Shown here one piece after another: positions 14,738-23,998 of a DNA stretch of 64,000 bases. The position numbers and the translations under genes were made by a program. The notes below the pieces were generated by a model. That model was not told where the DNA came from. It ran no database searches and saw nothing but the letters and a program-made list of their open reading frames with translations. This DNA is from Bacillus sp. 03113 (lineage in GTDB: Bacteria > Bacillota > Bacilli > Bacillales > Cytobacillaceae), in assembly GCF_006546985.1 (NCBI RefSeq), contig NZ_VATK01000005.1, positions 1 to 64,000 of the forward strand, given 5' to 3'. The number at the start of each line of letters is the position of its first letter. Within the stretch, counting starts at the first letter, position 1.

Positions 14738-15514
14738 TTGATTCAAATTTTATATCGGTTCATGATCGAATTAACAAATGGAAAATGGACATCTTTATTG
14801 TTAAAAAAATTTACTTGTTCACCGATAAGTAAGTTATTAATTCCTTCTTTTTCAAGAGTTTATCAAATAAATAAGGAGGAGATGGAAAAGCCGTTAGAGG
14901 AATACAAATGCTTGCACGATTTTTTTATTCGCAAGCTTAAACCAGGGGTTCGGCCAAGACATTTTAAAGCTCATTCTATCGTTAGCCCAGTGGATGCTGT
15001 TATACACGATAAAGGAAAAATTCGTTCGGATCATACCATATTCGTAAAAGATAAAGTATATTCAATTCTTGAAATGATAGGAAAAGAGGAGATATTGAAT
15101 AAATATATTGACGGAACCTTTATGGTTTTTTATTTAAGTCCGAGTCACTATCACCGCATTCACAGTCCTATTTCTGGAAAGATAAAAGATCAATGGACTC
15201 TAGGAGCGAATTCATATCCAGTGAACCAAATTGGACTAAAGTACGGGAAAGCACCTCTTTCAAAAAATTTCCGCATTGTAACAGAGATCGAACAGGATGG
15301 AGCATCACTTTCGATTGTAAAAATAGGTGCCATGTTTATCAATTCCATTGAATTAACCTATAGCGAAAATATGCTTCGAATTGGAGAAGAGATGGCGTAT
15401 TTTTCATTTGGATCAACTGTTGTGCTGTTGTTTGAAAAGGATAAATTTCAACTGGAACCATTTAAGCTTCCCTACCATGTAAAGGTCGGAGAAGTAATTG
15501 GCTGGTCAAATTAA
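14738..15514 (+). CDS. psd: Phosphatidylserine decarboxylase proenzyme
   Basis: Converts phosphatidylserine to phosphatidylethanolamine and CO2. The 258-aa product contains the SPVDAVI motif (about 88), the YHRIHSP substrate-site motif (about 143-149) and FGSTVVLLFE (about 227), the LGST-type site. There self-cleavage before Ser creates the pyruvoyl group and separates beta and alpha chains. Start is TTG 14738, with TTTGGAGGT 11 bases upstream and no earlier candidate. It pairs functionally with the divergent pssA; the 110-bp region between them must hold both promoters. Confidence 0.9.
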   Translation: MIQILYRFMIELTNGKWTSLLLKKFTCSPISKLLIPSFSRVYQINKEEMEKPLEEYKCLHDFFIRKLKPGVRPRHFKAHSIVSPVDAVIHDKGKIRSDHTIFVKDKVYSILEMIGKEEILNKYIDGTFMVFYLSPSHYHRIHSPISGKIKDQWTLGANSYPVNQIGLKYGKAPLSKNFRIVTEIEQDGASLSIVKIGAMFINSIELTYSENMLRIGEEMAYFSFGSTVVLLFEKDKFQLEPFKLPYHVKVGEVIGWSN

Positions 15515-15542
15515 ATCAACTAACTTTTATAGGAAAAAATAT

Positions 15543-15643
15543 GAGGGCGCCTTGTTCAGCCTAAAATTATATAAGACTCAGAGTTCTTTATACATACCTT
15601 TCCCTGAGTCTTATCTCAGTCCGCTGATCTAGGCGCTTTCTTA
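15543..15643. repeat. Family B-like repeat with internal terminator-type hairpin
   Basis: GAGGGCGCCTTGTTCAGCC at the left and CCGCTGATCTAGGCGCTTTC at the right resemble inverted family B ends. Inside, ATAAGACTCAG (15571-15581) is fully complementary to CTGAGTCTTAT (15604-15614). It lies between convergent psd and sda and could terminate both. Confidence 0.55.
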
Positions 15644-15781
15644 TGAAGATACTCTTATTTTGTGGGATAATGAGCGTCGGTGAATTTCAATTTCAATCAG
15701 GCGAATAAATTCGGGGTTTAAATTAAGCTTCATTGCTTTAAAGTACGATTCAATTAATAATTCATCTGACAGCTTATGCAT
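15641..15781 (-). CDS. sda: Sporulation checkpoint antikinase Sda
   Basis: Sda binds sporulation histidine kinases such as KinA and blocks phosphorelay entry when replication is initiating or damaged. The 46-aa product ([20 protein letters not shown]..., [21 protein letters not shown]) has the length and helical-hairpin pattern of B. subtilis Sda. ATG 15781 is preferred over an upstream extension because homology begins there and GGAGGT lies 10 bases before. A cluster of DnaA boxes lies upstream, as expected for its DnaA-dependent control. Gene order sda / yqeG is conserved. Confidence 0.92.
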   Translation of the reverse strand: MHKLSDELLIESYFKAMKLNLNPEFIRLIEIEIHRRSLSHKIRVSS

Positions 15782-15902
15782 GCCAGGGGCCACCTCCATT
15801 TCAAAAAAACAGGAATTATTTTTCATTATCACGCATATTTTATTAGGTTGTTTATCTGTATTCCTACTCTACCAAAAATATCCGATTAGAACAATCGTTC
15901 TG

Positions 15903-16001
15903 TTATCCACAGGATATAGTGGATAACTTGTGGTTAACATGTTTGTAAATATGTAGTGAATGAATAAATCAGTGTGTACAATGTGTATAAAGTTATCCAC
16001 A
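15903..16001. promoter_or_regulatory. DnaA-box cluster upstream of sda
   Basis: Five nonamers close to TTATCCACA: exact at 15903-15911 and 15993-16001. One-mismatch forms on the minus strand are at 15918-15926 (TTATCCACT) and 15929-15937 (TTAACCACA). TTATACACA, matching the relaxed TTATNCACA, lies on the minus strand at 15982-15990. In B. subtilis DnaA binding activates sda, linking replication to sporulation. Confidence 0.85.
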
Positions 16002-16218
16002 GACTTTTAATTAGGAACAATTTGTCGAAATATTTTCTATGATGGGTATAAAGACTTATTATTTTTGTTGGATTGTATGTTCTTATACGTATGATCAGTC
16101 ATTTTTAATATGTAAACAGGAAAAATAAGAAAAATTCACTGAATTGCTTTGAAAGAGCGTTTAAAATTGGTTATGATGAATACGGAAAATATGGATTATA
16201 GATGAGGTGTAAAAACAA

Positions 16219-16734
16219 TTGTTAAAGCATTTTTTACCAGATCAGCATGTAAAAAGCATTCTTGAAATTACGCCTGATTTTTTGAAGGCAAAAGGAGTAA
16301 AGGGAATCATTACGGATTTGGATAACACATTAGTCGAATGGGATCGTCCTTATGCTACTCCTACGATCATAAAGTGGTTTGAAGAAATGAAAAAAAATAA
16401 TATTAAGGTTACAATTGTGTCGAATAATAATGAGAGCAGAGTGAAAGCCTTCTCAGAGCCTTTAAATATACCATTTTTATTTCAAGCAAGAAAACCGATG
16501 AGACGTGCGTTTAAAAGAGCACTATTGGTCATGAATATTAAAAAGGAAGAAGCCGTTGTAATTGGTGATCAATTACTGACGGATGTGCTTGGTGGTAACA
16601 GAAGTGGATTCCAAACGATATTGGTTGTTCCAGTGGCGCAAACAGATGGTTTCATTACTAAATTCAACAGAAAAGTAGAAAGACAAATATTAAATTGGTT
16701 TCGTAAAAAAGGATTGATACAGTGGGAGGATTAA
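16219..16734 (+). CDS. yqeG: YqeG family HAD-type phosphatase
   Basis: The 171-aa product belongs to HAD subfamily IIIA. Motif I is DLDNTLVEWD (two catalytic Asp, about 33-42), motif II is TIVSNN (about 73-78) and motif IV is IGDQLLTDVLGGNRSG (about 114-129). The substrate is unknown; homologues resemble phosphatidylglycerophosphatases. Start is TTG 16219 after GATGAGGTG. It is the first gene of an operon with yqeH, aroE, yhbY, nadD, yqeK, rsfS and yqeM, with only three bases to yqeH. Confidence 0.88.
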   Translation: MLKHFLPDQHVKSILEITPDFLKAKGVKGIITDLDNTLVEWDRPYATPTIIKWFEEMKKNNIKVTIVSNNNESRVKAFSEPLNIPFLFQARKPMRRAFKRALLVMNIKKEEAVVIGDQLLTDVLGGNRSGFQTILVVPVAQTDGFITKFNRKVERQILNWFRKKGLIQWED

Positions 16735-16737
16735 CAT

Positions 16738-17841
16738 TTGAGTAATGATTGGGTATGTATTGGTTGTGGTGTAAAAATTCAAACAGAGGAGCCTTCGGAA
16801 TTAGGATTTGCCCCTCCATCCGCCTTAAAGAAAGAACCTATTATTTGTCAGCGATGCTTTCGCTTAAAACACTATAATGAGGTTCAGGATGTTCAATTAA
16901 CAGATGATGATTTTTTAAAAATACTAAATGAAGTCGGGAAAAGTGATGCCCTAATCGTTTATATTGTCGATATTTTCGACTTTAATGGGAGCTGGCTGCC
17001 AGGTCTTCACCGTTTTGTTGGGAACAATAAAATATTACTCATTGGTAATAAAGTAGATTTGCTTCCGAAGTCAGTTAAGCATAATAAATTAATGAATTGG
17101 ATGAAACAAGAAGCGAAACAGCTTGGTTTAAGGCCATTAGATGTTTTTCTTGTAAGTGCATCCAAAGGGTTATTAATTAAAGAAGTAACAGAAGCGATTG
17201 ATTCTTATCGTGATGGGAAAGATGTATATATTGTCGGTTGTACAAACGTAGGAAAATCGACCTTTATCAACCGAATATTAAAGGAAGTATCAGGTGAGGA
17301 AGATGTTATTACAACCTCCCATTTTCCAGGTACAACACTCGATATTATTGAAATTCCATTATCAGATGGGCAAGCCCTGATTGACACCCCTGGAATTATT
17401 AATCATCATCAGATGGCTCATTACGTTGATAAACGTGATTTAAAACTTATTACACCTAAAAAAGAAATCAAACCAAAGGTGTATCAATTAAATGAAGGGC
17501 AAACGTTATTCTTTGGAGGAATGGCTCGCTTTGATTTTGTGCAAGGTGAAAGAAAATCCTTTGTATGTTATTTTTCGAATGAAATCTTGATACATCGTAC
17601 AAAGATGGAAAATGCCGCGGATTTATATGAAAAGCATGCTGGTGAAATGCTGACGCCGCCTCGAACAGAACAAATGGATACATTTCCTGAGCTAGTTAGA
17701 CATGATTTTACAATAAAAGATGGAAAAACAGATATTGTATTTTCCGGTTTAGGTTGGATTACCGTAAATGAGCCCGGGATAAAGGTATCTGTTTATGTAC
17801 CTAAAGGCGTACATGCTTTAGTTAGAAAGTCTTTGATTTAA
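16738..17841 (+). CDS. yqeH: Circularly permuted GTPase YqeH, 30S ribosome assembly
   Basis: The 367-aa product starts with a zinc-finger (CIGCG..., CQRCFRLKHY; four Cys within residues 5-40). The GTPase motifs are in permuted order: NKVDL (G4, about 101), SASKG (G5), GCTNVGKST (G1, about 166) and DTPG (G3, about 213). The C-terminal domain is RNA-binding-like. YqeH supports 30S subunit maturation. Start is TTG 16738, supported by GTGGGAGG in the end of yqeG. Confidence 0.93.
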   Translation: MSNDWVCIGCGVKIQTEEPSELGFAPPSALKKEPIICQRCFRLKHYNEVQDVQLTDDDFLKILNEVGKSDALIVYIVDIFDFNGSWLPGLHRFVGNNKILLIGNKVDLLPKSVKHNKLMNWMKQEAKQLGLRPLDVFLVSASKGLLIKEVTEAIDSYRDGKDVYIVGCTNVGKSTFINRILKEVSGEEDVITTSHFPGTTLDIIEIPLSDGQALIDTPGIINHHQMAHYVDKRDLKLITPKKEIKPKVYQLNEGQTLFFGGMARFDFVQGERKSFVCYFSNEILIHRTKMENAADLYEKHAGEMLTPPRTEQMDTFPELVRHDFTIKDGKTDIVFSGLGWITVNEPGIKVSVYVPKGVHALVRKSLI

Positions 17842-17853
17842 ATAAGAGGAGAT

Positions 17854-18693
17854 ATGAATGTGAAACAACTATATGGAGTGATAGGGGATCCGATTGCTCA
17901 CTCAATGTCACCTGCAATGCATAACGATCTATTTGAACATTATCAAATAGATGCTGTTTATAAACCCTTTCATATAAAAAAAGGAGAACTTCAAGAAGGG
18001 TTAAAACAGTTGAGAGAGATGGATATTTCTGGTTTTAATGTAACCGTACCGCATAAGACAGAGATCATGCCATATTTAGATCATTTAGATCCGCTTAGCG
18101 AAGCGATCGGAGCAGTAAATACAGTGGTTAATGATGGTGGCAAATGGATTGGGTATAATACAGATGGAAGTGGCTATATTAAAGGGATTTTACAGCAAAT
18201 TGATTCGTTATTAGACAAAGAGGTACTCATTATTGGTGCAGGTGGAGCGGCGAGAGCCATTTATTATACAATGGCTAGCATGGGGGTCAAAAGACTTGAT
18301 CTTTGTAATAGAACGTTTGAAAAAGCAAATGTACTTGTACAGGTTTGTCCTTATTCTGTCCCAACCAATGTATTGACAAATGAACAAGCTGAAACGAATT
18401 TATTTCAATACGATCTAATTGTTCAAACAACACCAATCGGAATGTCACCGAATATAAATAACCAGCCTCTATCTATTGCAAGTATGAAAAAGAATTGTTT
18501 TGTAAGTGATATCATTTATAATCCGCTTGAAACTCAATTTTTAAAGAATGCAAAAGAAGCCGGTGCCATCACGCAAAATGGAATTAGTATGTTCGTTTTT
18601 CAAGGAGCACTTGCTTTTGAAAAATGGACTGGAATCTTTCCGAACACACTTCGAATGGAAGAAAATGTATTGAAACAGCTAGGAGGTAAATAA
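17854..18693 (+). CDS. aroE: Shikimate dehydrogenase
   Basis: Reduces 3-dehydroshikimate to shikimate with NADPH in aromatic amino acid synthesis. The 279-aa product shows the shikimate-binding SMSPAMHN (about 15-22), the catalytic Lys in VPHKTEIM (about 63-70) and NTDGSGYIKG. The dinucleotide loop is GAGGAARAI (about 129-137). ATG 17854 follows AAGAGGAGATATGA region with good spacing. Its stop overlaps the yhbY start by one base (TAATG), giving translational coupling in the yqeG operon. Confidence 0.95.
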   Translation: MNVKQLYGVIGDPIAHSMSPAMHNDLFEHYQIDAVYKPFHIKKGELQEGLKQLREMDISGFNVTVPHKTEIMPYLDHLDPLSEAIGAVNTVVNDGGKWIGYNTDGSGYIKGILQQIDSLLDKEVLIIGAGGAARAIYYTMASMGVKRLDLCNRTFEKANVLVQVCPYSVPTNVLTNEQAETNLFQYDLIVQTTPIGMSPNINNQPLSIASMKKNCFVSDIIYNPLETQFLKNAKEAGAITQNGISMFVFQGALAFEKWTGIFPNTLRMEENVLKQLGGK

Positions 18694-18986
18694 TGTTAAC
18701 TGGAAAGCAAAAAAGATTTTTACGATCTAAAGCCCACCATTTAAATCCAATTTTTCAAGTTGGAAAAGGGGGCGTAAATGAAAATATGGTTAAACAAATT
18801 GCTGAAGCATTAGAAGTAAGGGAATTAATTAAAATTAGCATATTACAAAATTGTGATGAAGATAAAAATACTGTATCAGTGCAAATGGCTGAAGGTGCTA
18901 AGGCAGAGCTTGTTCAAGTAATTGGAAATATAATCGTCCTTTATAAGGAATCGAAGGAAAATAAGAAAATTGTATTACCATCATAA
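18693..18986 (+). CDS. yhbY: CRM-domain RNA-binding protein YhbY/YqeI
   Basis: The 97-aa product is a single CRM domain: [35 protein letters not shown] contains the GxxG-type loop, and the C-terminus has a beta strand ([10 protein letters not shown]). Family members bind pre-50S ribosomal particles. It follows aroE with a one-base overlap and precedes nadD. Confidence 0.93.
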   Translation: MLTGKQKRFLRSKAHHLNPIFQVGKGGVNENMVKQIAEALEVRELIKISILQNCDEDKNTVSVQMAEGAKAELVQVIGNIIVLYKESKENKKIVLPS

Positions 18987-19011
18987 TAGGGTTAAAGAAG
19001 GTGGAGAAAAC

Positions 19012-19584
19012 TTGAAGAAAGTTGGTATTCTTGGAGGAACGTTTGACCCTCCACATGTAGGCCACCTTATCATTGCAAATGAAGTTCTTCATTCATTATC
19101 GTTAGATGAGATTTGGTTTATGCCTAATCAAGAACCTCCTCATAAGCAAAAAACGACCTGTATTACCAATCAAAATAGGCTAGATATGCTTGACATCGCA
19201 ATATCCAATCATCCATATTTTAAAATACAGACGATTGAAATGGAAAGAGAAGGGCGCTCTTACACATATGATACAATGAAAATCTTAACGGAAAGATTCC
19301 CAAAGATTGAATTTTATTTTATTATTGGGGCCGATATGATTGAATACTTACCAAAGTGGTATAAAATACAGGAGCTTATGGAATTAGTCCATTTTGTCGG
19401 AGTAAATAGGCCTTTATACAATCACGAAACGAAAAACTATTCTATCACCTATGTAGAAGTGCCGGAAATTAACATTTCATCGAATAATATTCGTGATAGG
19501 TTAAAGGAAGGGCAAAGCATTCGATACTTGGTTCCTGATTCTGTAAAATCCTATATAGAGGAGAATCAATTATATGGAACGTAA
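19012..19584 (+). CDS. nadD: Nicotinate-nucleotide adenylyltransferase
   Basis: Converts nicotinate mononucleotide and ATP to deamido-NAD. The 190-aa product has [12 protein letters not shown] (nucleotidyltransferase HxGH site), [26 protein letters not shown] and ISSNNIRDR near the C-terminus (ISSTxIR motif). The frame extends 14 codons further upstream, but homology begins at TTG 19012 and GGTGGAG lies 7-12 bases before, so that start is used. Its end overlaps yqeK by 11 bases. Confidence 0.93.
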   Translation: MKKVGILGGTFDPPHVGHLIIANEVLHSLSLDEIWFMPNQEPPHKQKTTCITNQNRLDMLDIAISNHPYFKIQTIEMEREGRSYTYDTMKILTERFPKIEFYFIIGADMIEYLPKWYKIQELMELVHFVGVNRPLYNHETKNYSITYVEVPEINISSNNIRDRLKEGQSIRYLVPDSVKSYIEENQLYGT

Positions 19585-20140
19585 TCAAGCTCTAGCAATC
19601 GTGAAAGAACAAATCACCGAGCGTCGATATGTGCATACAGTAGGGGTCATGAATACAGCCATTATGCTGGCGAAGAAATATCAAGTAGACGAAAAAAAAG
19701 CAGAACTTGCAGCTATTTTTCATGATTATGCGAAGTTTCGCCCAAAGGATGAAATGAAAGCAATCATAGAAAGAGAGAAATTTGATCCGGATTTATTACT
19801 ATTTAATAGTGAGCTATGGCATGCACCAGTAGGAGCCTATCTCGTAGAAAAAGAAGTAGGAATTTCAGATCCAGATATCTTGCAGGCGATTCGATTCCAT
19901 ACATCTGGAAGACCGGGGATGAGCTTATTAGAAAAAATTATTTATTTAGCTGATTACATTGAGCCGGGAAGAAAATTTCCTGGTGTAGACGAAGTAAGAA
20001 AATTAGCGGAATCAAATGTAAACAGCGCTTTGATTCAAGCGATAATAAATACAATTTCATTTTTAATGAAAAAAAATCAAACGGTTTTTCCATTAACCTT
20101 TCACACCTATAATGATTTGGTAAATTTGAAGGAGGATTGA
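19574..20140 (+). CDS. yqeK: HD-domain hydrolase YqeK (diadenosine tetraphosphatase family)
   Basis: The 188-aa product carries HD-superfamily metal ligands: HTVGVMNTA (about 22), IFHDYAK (about 49-55) and later HAPVGAYL and FHTSGRPGM. YqeK proteins hydrolyse symmetrical Ap4A to ADP. ATG 19574 lies inside the nadD end, after TATAGAGGAGAATC, so the two are coupled. Next gene, rsfS, starts four bases after the stop. Confidence 0.9.
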   Translation: MERNQALAIVKEQITERRYVHTVGVMNTAIMLAKKYQVDEKKAELAAIFHDYAKFRPKDEMKAIIEREKFDPDLLLFNSELWHAPVGAYLVEKEVGISDPDILQAIRFHTSGRPGMSLLEKIIYLADYIEPGRKFPGVDEVRKLAESNVNSALIQAIINTISFLMKKNQTVFPLTFHTYNDLVNLKED

Positions 20141-20144
20141 TTGA

Positions 20145-20501
20145 ATGGGTGAAAACAATCTATTAATGACAGCTGTAAAGGCAGCAGATGATAAAAGAGC
20201 GGAAGATATTGTTGTATTAGATATGAAGGGTGTCTCGCTTATTTCTGATTATTTTATCATTTGCCATGGTAATTCTGATAAACAGGTTCAAGCTATTGCA
20301 AAAGAAATGAAGGAAAAGGTCGAGGAGCTTGGTGCAACTGTTAAGAGAATGGAAGGCTTCGATGAAGCTAAATGGATTCTTGTTGATACTGGGGATGTAG
20401 TCGCTCATATTTTTCATCGTGATGAACGGAGCTATTATAATCTTGAACGCTTATGGGGAGACGCACCTACACTGAATCTTCAAAGTGAATTGAATCAATG
20501 A
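20145..20501 (+). CDS. rsfS: Ribosome silencing factor RsfS
   Basis: The 118-aa product contains the family core (DISLISDYFIICHGNSDKQVQAI-like stretch at about 27-50, EGFDEAKWILVDTGDVVAHIFH at about 69-90). RsfS binds L14 on the 50S subunit and prevents subunit joining under starvation. ATG 20145 follows GAAGGAGGATTGATTGA. It overlaps yqeM by four bases (ATGA). Confidence 0.93.
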   Translation: MGENNLLMTAVKAADDKRAEDIVVLDMKGVSLISDYFIICHGNSDKQVQAIAKEMKEKVEELGATVKRMEGFDEAKWILVDTGDVVAHIFHRDERSYYNLERLWGDAPTLNLQSELNQ

Positions 20502-21244
20502 GTTATGAAAAATTTGCATATCTTTACGATTCACTCATGAAGGATGTCCCTTATGAAAAATGGGTCAGTTTAATTGAAAGAAAGAAGGAGAAATATAAAG
20601 TTAAGGGAAATCGTTTTTTAGATCTTGCATGCGGTACAGGAGAGCTATCGATTCGTCTTGCTAATGCTGGTTATGAAGTGACGGGTGTTGATCTTTCTTC
20701 TGATATGTTAGCTGTTGCACAATCCAAATCAGGTCAAAATGAAAAGCGAATTTTTTTCATTGAACAGAATATGTGTGAGCTGCAATTAACGGAAACCTAT
20801 GATTTCGTTGGAATATTTTGTGACTCGTTGAATTATTTAGAAACAAATACAGATGTGATCCAAACCTTTAAAATTGTTTCGAACCATATAAAAAATGGAG
20901 GTCTGTTTTTATTTGATGTCCATTCCCTTTTTAAAATCAATGATATTTTTGTGGATCAAAGCTTTACTTTTAAAGAGGAAGAAGTCTGCTATATATGGGA
21001 TTGCTATTTGGGGGAATATGAAAACAGTGTAGAGCATGAATTAACCTTTTTTCAGCTAGATCAAGCATCAGGTCATTATCATCGTTATGATGAACTTCAT
21101 AAACAAAGAACCTTTCCGATTGAAAAGTATGTGGAATGGCTTGATTTTGCAGGGTTTGAAGTGCTTGAGGTAATCGCTGACTTCTTTGATATGGATCCTG
21201 TAGAACAATCTGAACGAATCTTTTTTATTGCAAGAAAGAAATAA
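20498..21244 (+). CDS. yqeM: Class I SAM-dependent methyltransferase YqeM
   Basis: The 248-aa product has SAM motif I FLDLACGTGELSIRLA (about 42-57), motif II VTGVDLSSDMLA and a motif IV region FVGIFCDSLNYL. Substrate unknown. It is the last gene of the yqeG operon and is followed by a terminator. Confidence 0.88.
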   Translation: MSYEKFAYLYDSLMKDVPYEKWVSLIERKKEKYKVKGNRFLDLACGTGELSIRLANAGYEVTGVDLSSDMLAVAQSKSGQNEKRIFFIEQNMCELQLTETYDFVGIFCDSLNYLETNTDVIQTFKIVSNHIKNGGLFLFDVHSLFKINDIFVDQSFTFKEEEVCYIWDCYLGEYENSVEHELTFFQLDQASGHYHRYDELHKQRTFPIEKYVEWLDFAGFEVLEVIADFFDMDPVEQSERIFFIARKK

Positions 21245-21261
21245 ATCTTTTATTAATTAAG

Positions 21262-21375
21262 ATTGATAACTAGTCCTGACATCTTGATCATATGCCACAA
21301 TACTCTTGAAATTTGGATTTCCTTCGTATTGCGTATTATGTCAGTCGTGGTTGAACAAGGTGTCAACGCTTTTCG
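21262..21375. repeat. Degenerate family B repeat
   Basis: GATCATATGCCACAATACTC, then TCCTTCGTATTGCGTATTATGTCAG matches the GGATCATAAGCCACAATACTC module seen at 28,6xx and 39,1xx, including its hairpin arms. Ends are eroded (CTAGTCC... / GAACAAGGTGTCAACGCTTTT). Confidence 0.6.
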
Positions 21376-21407
21376 AGGTGACCAAAGAAAAATATTGGTC
21401 ACCTTTT
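21376..21407 (+). terminator. Terminator of the yqeG-yqeM operon
   Basis: AGGTGACCAA (21376-21385), loop of 9, TTGGTCACCT (21395-21404), then T-run. The A-rich left side means it could also serve comER from the other strand. Confidence 0.85.
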
Positions 21408-21453
21408 AAAAAAATATTTTGATAAAAAAAGGAATTAGAGCGTGAATATAGAA

Positions 21454-22278
21454 TTATTTAAGGGTGAATAATTTATTTGTTTGAATTAAGTCGTTCTGAT
21501 ATTTTTCATTTGTAGCATGAAATACCTTTTCAAAAACATCATCTATACCGCTTTCAAGAACCTTTATTCCTTCCCCTGTGATGCCGCCTTTCACACAAAC
21601 TTTATCTTGTAGGCTCGGCAAAGTATAAAACCCTTTCTTTAACAATTCCCCAAATCCAATAAGCATTTCACTTGCCAAAATGGTTGCTGTTTCCTTATTT
21701 ATTTGAGTTTCTTTTACTGCGCCCTCAATAAATTTCTGCGTGATATAGCTGAAAAACGCAGGTCCACAACTAACAATGTCTGAAGCGATTCTTGTAATTT
21801 CTTCCTTAATTTCAACTGGTGTTGAGATAGCTTCTAAAATGTTCTGTATAGTTTTTTTCCATTTTTCTTCGCAATTCTTTCCGTAAGTTAATAATGTTAT
21901 TCCAGCAAGTGCTCTATTTGTAATGCTTGGTATAGCCCTTGCTACTGAACAAGAAACGATGGACTCTAATTGCTCCACACTAATAGGGCTAGTAATGGAA
22001 ACAATGCATTGATCCTTTGTTAAATAAGGAGAAATCTCTTTTAGTACTGTATAAACATCGTGTGGTTTCACACAAATGAATAGCAAATCCGTTTTTTTAA
22101 CTACCTCGATAGGGTGATTGGCGATATTTATTTCTTTATAAATCTTTTTTATTTCTAACGCTTTCCATTTAGTTCGATTCATAATGGTAAGAGAGGCTGG
22201 GGTGACGGCTTTTCCGTCAAGAAATGATTCAATTAATATTTTCCCCATATTCCCTGTGCCAATTATTCCGACTCTCAT
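21454..22278 (-). CDS. comER: ComER, pyrroline-5-carboxylate-reductase-like protein
   Basis: The 274-aa product has the N-terminal NAD(P) loop MRVGIIGTGNMG and the P5C reductase layout (FICVKPHD, ISPISVEQLE-like, SCGPAFFSYI, KGGITGEGI near the C-terminus). It is divergent to comEA, exactly as comER is in B. subtilis. There it is not essential for competence, and roles in sporulation or biofilm have been reported. ATG 22278 lies close to the region shared with the comEA promoter. Confidence 0.88.
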   Translation of the reverse strand: MRVGIIGTGNMGKILIESFLDGKAVTPASLTIMNRTKWKALEIKKIYKEINIANHPIEVVKKTDLLFICVKPHDVYTVLKEISPYLTKDQCIVSITSPISVEQLESIVSCSVARAIPSITNRALAGITLLTYGKNCEEKWKKTIQNILEAISTPVEIKEEITRIASDIVSCGPAFFSYITQKFIEGAVKETQINKETATILASEMLIGFGELLKKGFYTLPSLQDKVCVKGGITGEGIKVLESGIDDVFEKVFHATNEKYQNDLIQTNKLFTLK

Positions 22279-22368
22279 GGTTCCATCACTCCTCTACGAT
22301 CAATCTTTCTCATATAACGATATGACATAACCAATTAGAATATTCTAAGTTGAAAGGAATGAGCAACT

Positions 22369-22986
22369 TTGAGCTGGGTGAAAGAAAACAAAACAAAAAT
22401 TATTATTGGGTTCATTGGTACCATAATCCTTTTATATGTATATTTTTCCTATGTAAAAAAAGAACAGCCAATTGTAAATGAAGAAATGGCACAGGACTTA
22501 GGTGAAAAGAAGAGGATGACGAATGAAAATAAAGAGCCATTAAATACAACGATGATGGTTGATGTAAAGGGGGCTGTTCAGCATCCAGGGATTTTTGAAG
22601 CTAAGCCAGGTGATAGAGTAATGGACATCATTACGAAAGCGGGTGGCTTAAGAGAGAATGCAAATAAGGATAGCGTTAATTTTGCTTTAAAGGTAGTAGA
22701 CGAAATGGTCATTTACATTCCTGAAATCGGGGAGGTGCAAGAACAACAAATCACTTCAATAGAAAATCCAGGAAATGTTCAAGACGGTAGCGGAAAAGTG
22801 AATCTCAACAAAGCAAATGAGGAGGAGCTGCAAACCATACCAGGGATAGGGCCATCTAAGGCTGCGGCAATTATTGAATATCGTGAATCGAATGGGCCAT
22901 TTAAAAAAATAGAGGACCTTCAATCTATTAGTGGAATTGGAGAAAAGACGTTTGAAAAATTAAAAGACCATATCACTGTTCAGTAA
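22369..22986 (+). CDS. comEA: ComEA, competence DNA receptor
   Basis: Membrane-anchored protein that binds double-stranded DNA during transformation. The 205-aa product has one N-terminal membrane helix (KIIIGFIGTIILLYVYFSYV, about 9-28) and a SLBB-like domain (VDVKGAVQHPGIFEAKPGDRV, about 64-85). A C-terminal helix-hairpin-helix DNA-binding region follows (IPGIGPSKAAAIIEYR; ISGIGEKTFEKLKDHI). Start is TTG 22369 after GAAAGGAATGAG. First gene of the comE operon; a family A element separates it from comEB. Confidence 0.93.
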   Translation: MSWVKENKTKIIIGFIGTIILLYVYFSYVKKEQPIVNEEMAQDLGEKKRMTNENKEPLNTTMMVDVKGAVQHPGIFEAKPGDRVMDIITKAGGLRENANKDSVNFALKVVDEMVIYIPEIGEVQEQQITSIENPGNVQDGSGKVNLNKANEEELQTIPGIGPSKAAAIIEYRESNGPFKKIEDLQSISGIGEKTFEKLKDHITVQ

Positions 22987-23057
22987 AGAAGGGGATAGGT
23001 GGAAGCGGCTGTAAAAAATGATTTGTCATGATCTTTGATAGATGATTCCTTAACTAA

Positions 23058-23268
23058 GGCTGTTTTCTCAATGTTTGTTGCTTTTGACATAAAAAACATT
23101 GGGAGAAACGTTACGGAGCAGCCTGTATACACGTAGACTCCTGTAGGAATGCGAGAAAGGCGAGACCCCGCAGGAGCGTATGCGACGAGGAGGCTTGACG
23201 CTCGCCCACGGAAAGCGAAGTGTATGCAGGCTGCGCGTTTAAAAGCAACAATCTATACGAAAACAGCT
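23058..23268 (+). mobile_element. Family A miniature element, copy 1 (comEA/comEB gap)
   Basis: Inverted ends GGCTGTTTTC / GAAAACAGCT and a 211-bp body with the shared GCAGCC...GGCTGC hairpin. TTAACTAA at 23050-23057 and 23069+200 (23269-23276) is an exact 8-bp target duplication. No coding capacity. Confidence 0.9.
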
Positions 23269-23350
23269 TTAACTAAAAACAATTTGACCTTATTTTGGGT
23301 TTCACATTAAACTAGGGAATAGTGTTACAAAAAAACTAGGAGAGAAAAAA

Positions 23351-23917
23351 ATGGAAAGAATTTCATGGGATCAATATTTTATGGCTCAAAGTCATTTATT
23401 GGCTTTAAGAAGCACCTGTACAAGACTAACAGTTGGAGCAACGATTGTTCGTGATAAAAGAATTATTGCAGGAGGCTATAATGGGTCAATCACTGGCGGC
23501 GAGCACTGTATCGATGAAGGATGTTTAGTCATTGATAATCACTGTGTAAGAACGATCCATGCGGAAATGAATGCGATACTGCAATGTGCTAAATTTGGAG
23601 TTCCAACAGACCATGCGGATATTTATGTCACACATTTTCCTTGTTTACAATGCTGTAAAGCTATCATACAGGCAGGCATTAAAACGGTATATTACGCTCA
23701 AGATTATAAAAATCATCCATATGCCATCGAATTGTTTGAAAAAGCTGGTGTGAAGATTGAACAGGTTGAGGTAAAAGAAGTTATGATTGAAGAGAAACGG
23801 GAGGAAAAAACACAATTTATCCACGACCTGTTACTTCAATTAAAAAAACTAAGTTTTGATGAAGAAAATCTGATGAAATGGGAACAAGAAGCAAAGAAAT
23901 TATTCTTTGAAAAATGA
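23351..23917 (+). CDS. comEB: ComEB, dCMP deaminase family protein
   Basis: The 188-aa product has the zinc deaminase motifs IHAEMNAIL (about 75-83) and PCLQCCK (about 98-104), preceded by GATIVRDKRIIAGGYNG. The enzyme family converts dCMP to dUMP. In B. subtilis the gene is in the comE operon, although its deaminase activity is not required for DNA uptake. The last 45 residues form a charged helix. ATG 23351 follows CTAGGAGAG. Confidence 0.93.
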   Translation: MERISWDQYFMAQSHLLALRSTCTRLTVGATIVRDKRIIAGGYNGSITGGEHCIDEGCLVIDNHCVRTIHAEMNAILQCAKFGVPTDHADIYVTHFPCLQCCKAIIQAGIKTVYYAQDYKNHPYAIELFEKAGVKIEQVEVKEVMIEEKREEKTQFIHDLLLQLKKLSFDEENLMKWEQEAKKLFFEK

Positions 23918-23929
23918 GATTGTCTGAAT

Positions 23930-23968
23930 AGGGAAAGGTTTAGATGCAGTTATCAAGATCCTTTCCCT
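23930..23968 (+). promoter_or_regulatory. Inverted repeat between comEB and comEC
   Basis: AGGGAAAGG (23930-23938) pairs with CCTTTCCCT (23960-23968) across 21 bases, without a long T-run. It may attenuate or protect the comEB-comEC message. Confidence 0.4.
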
Positions 23969-23998
23969 GTATTATGAAAATAGAATGGAGTATATGTA

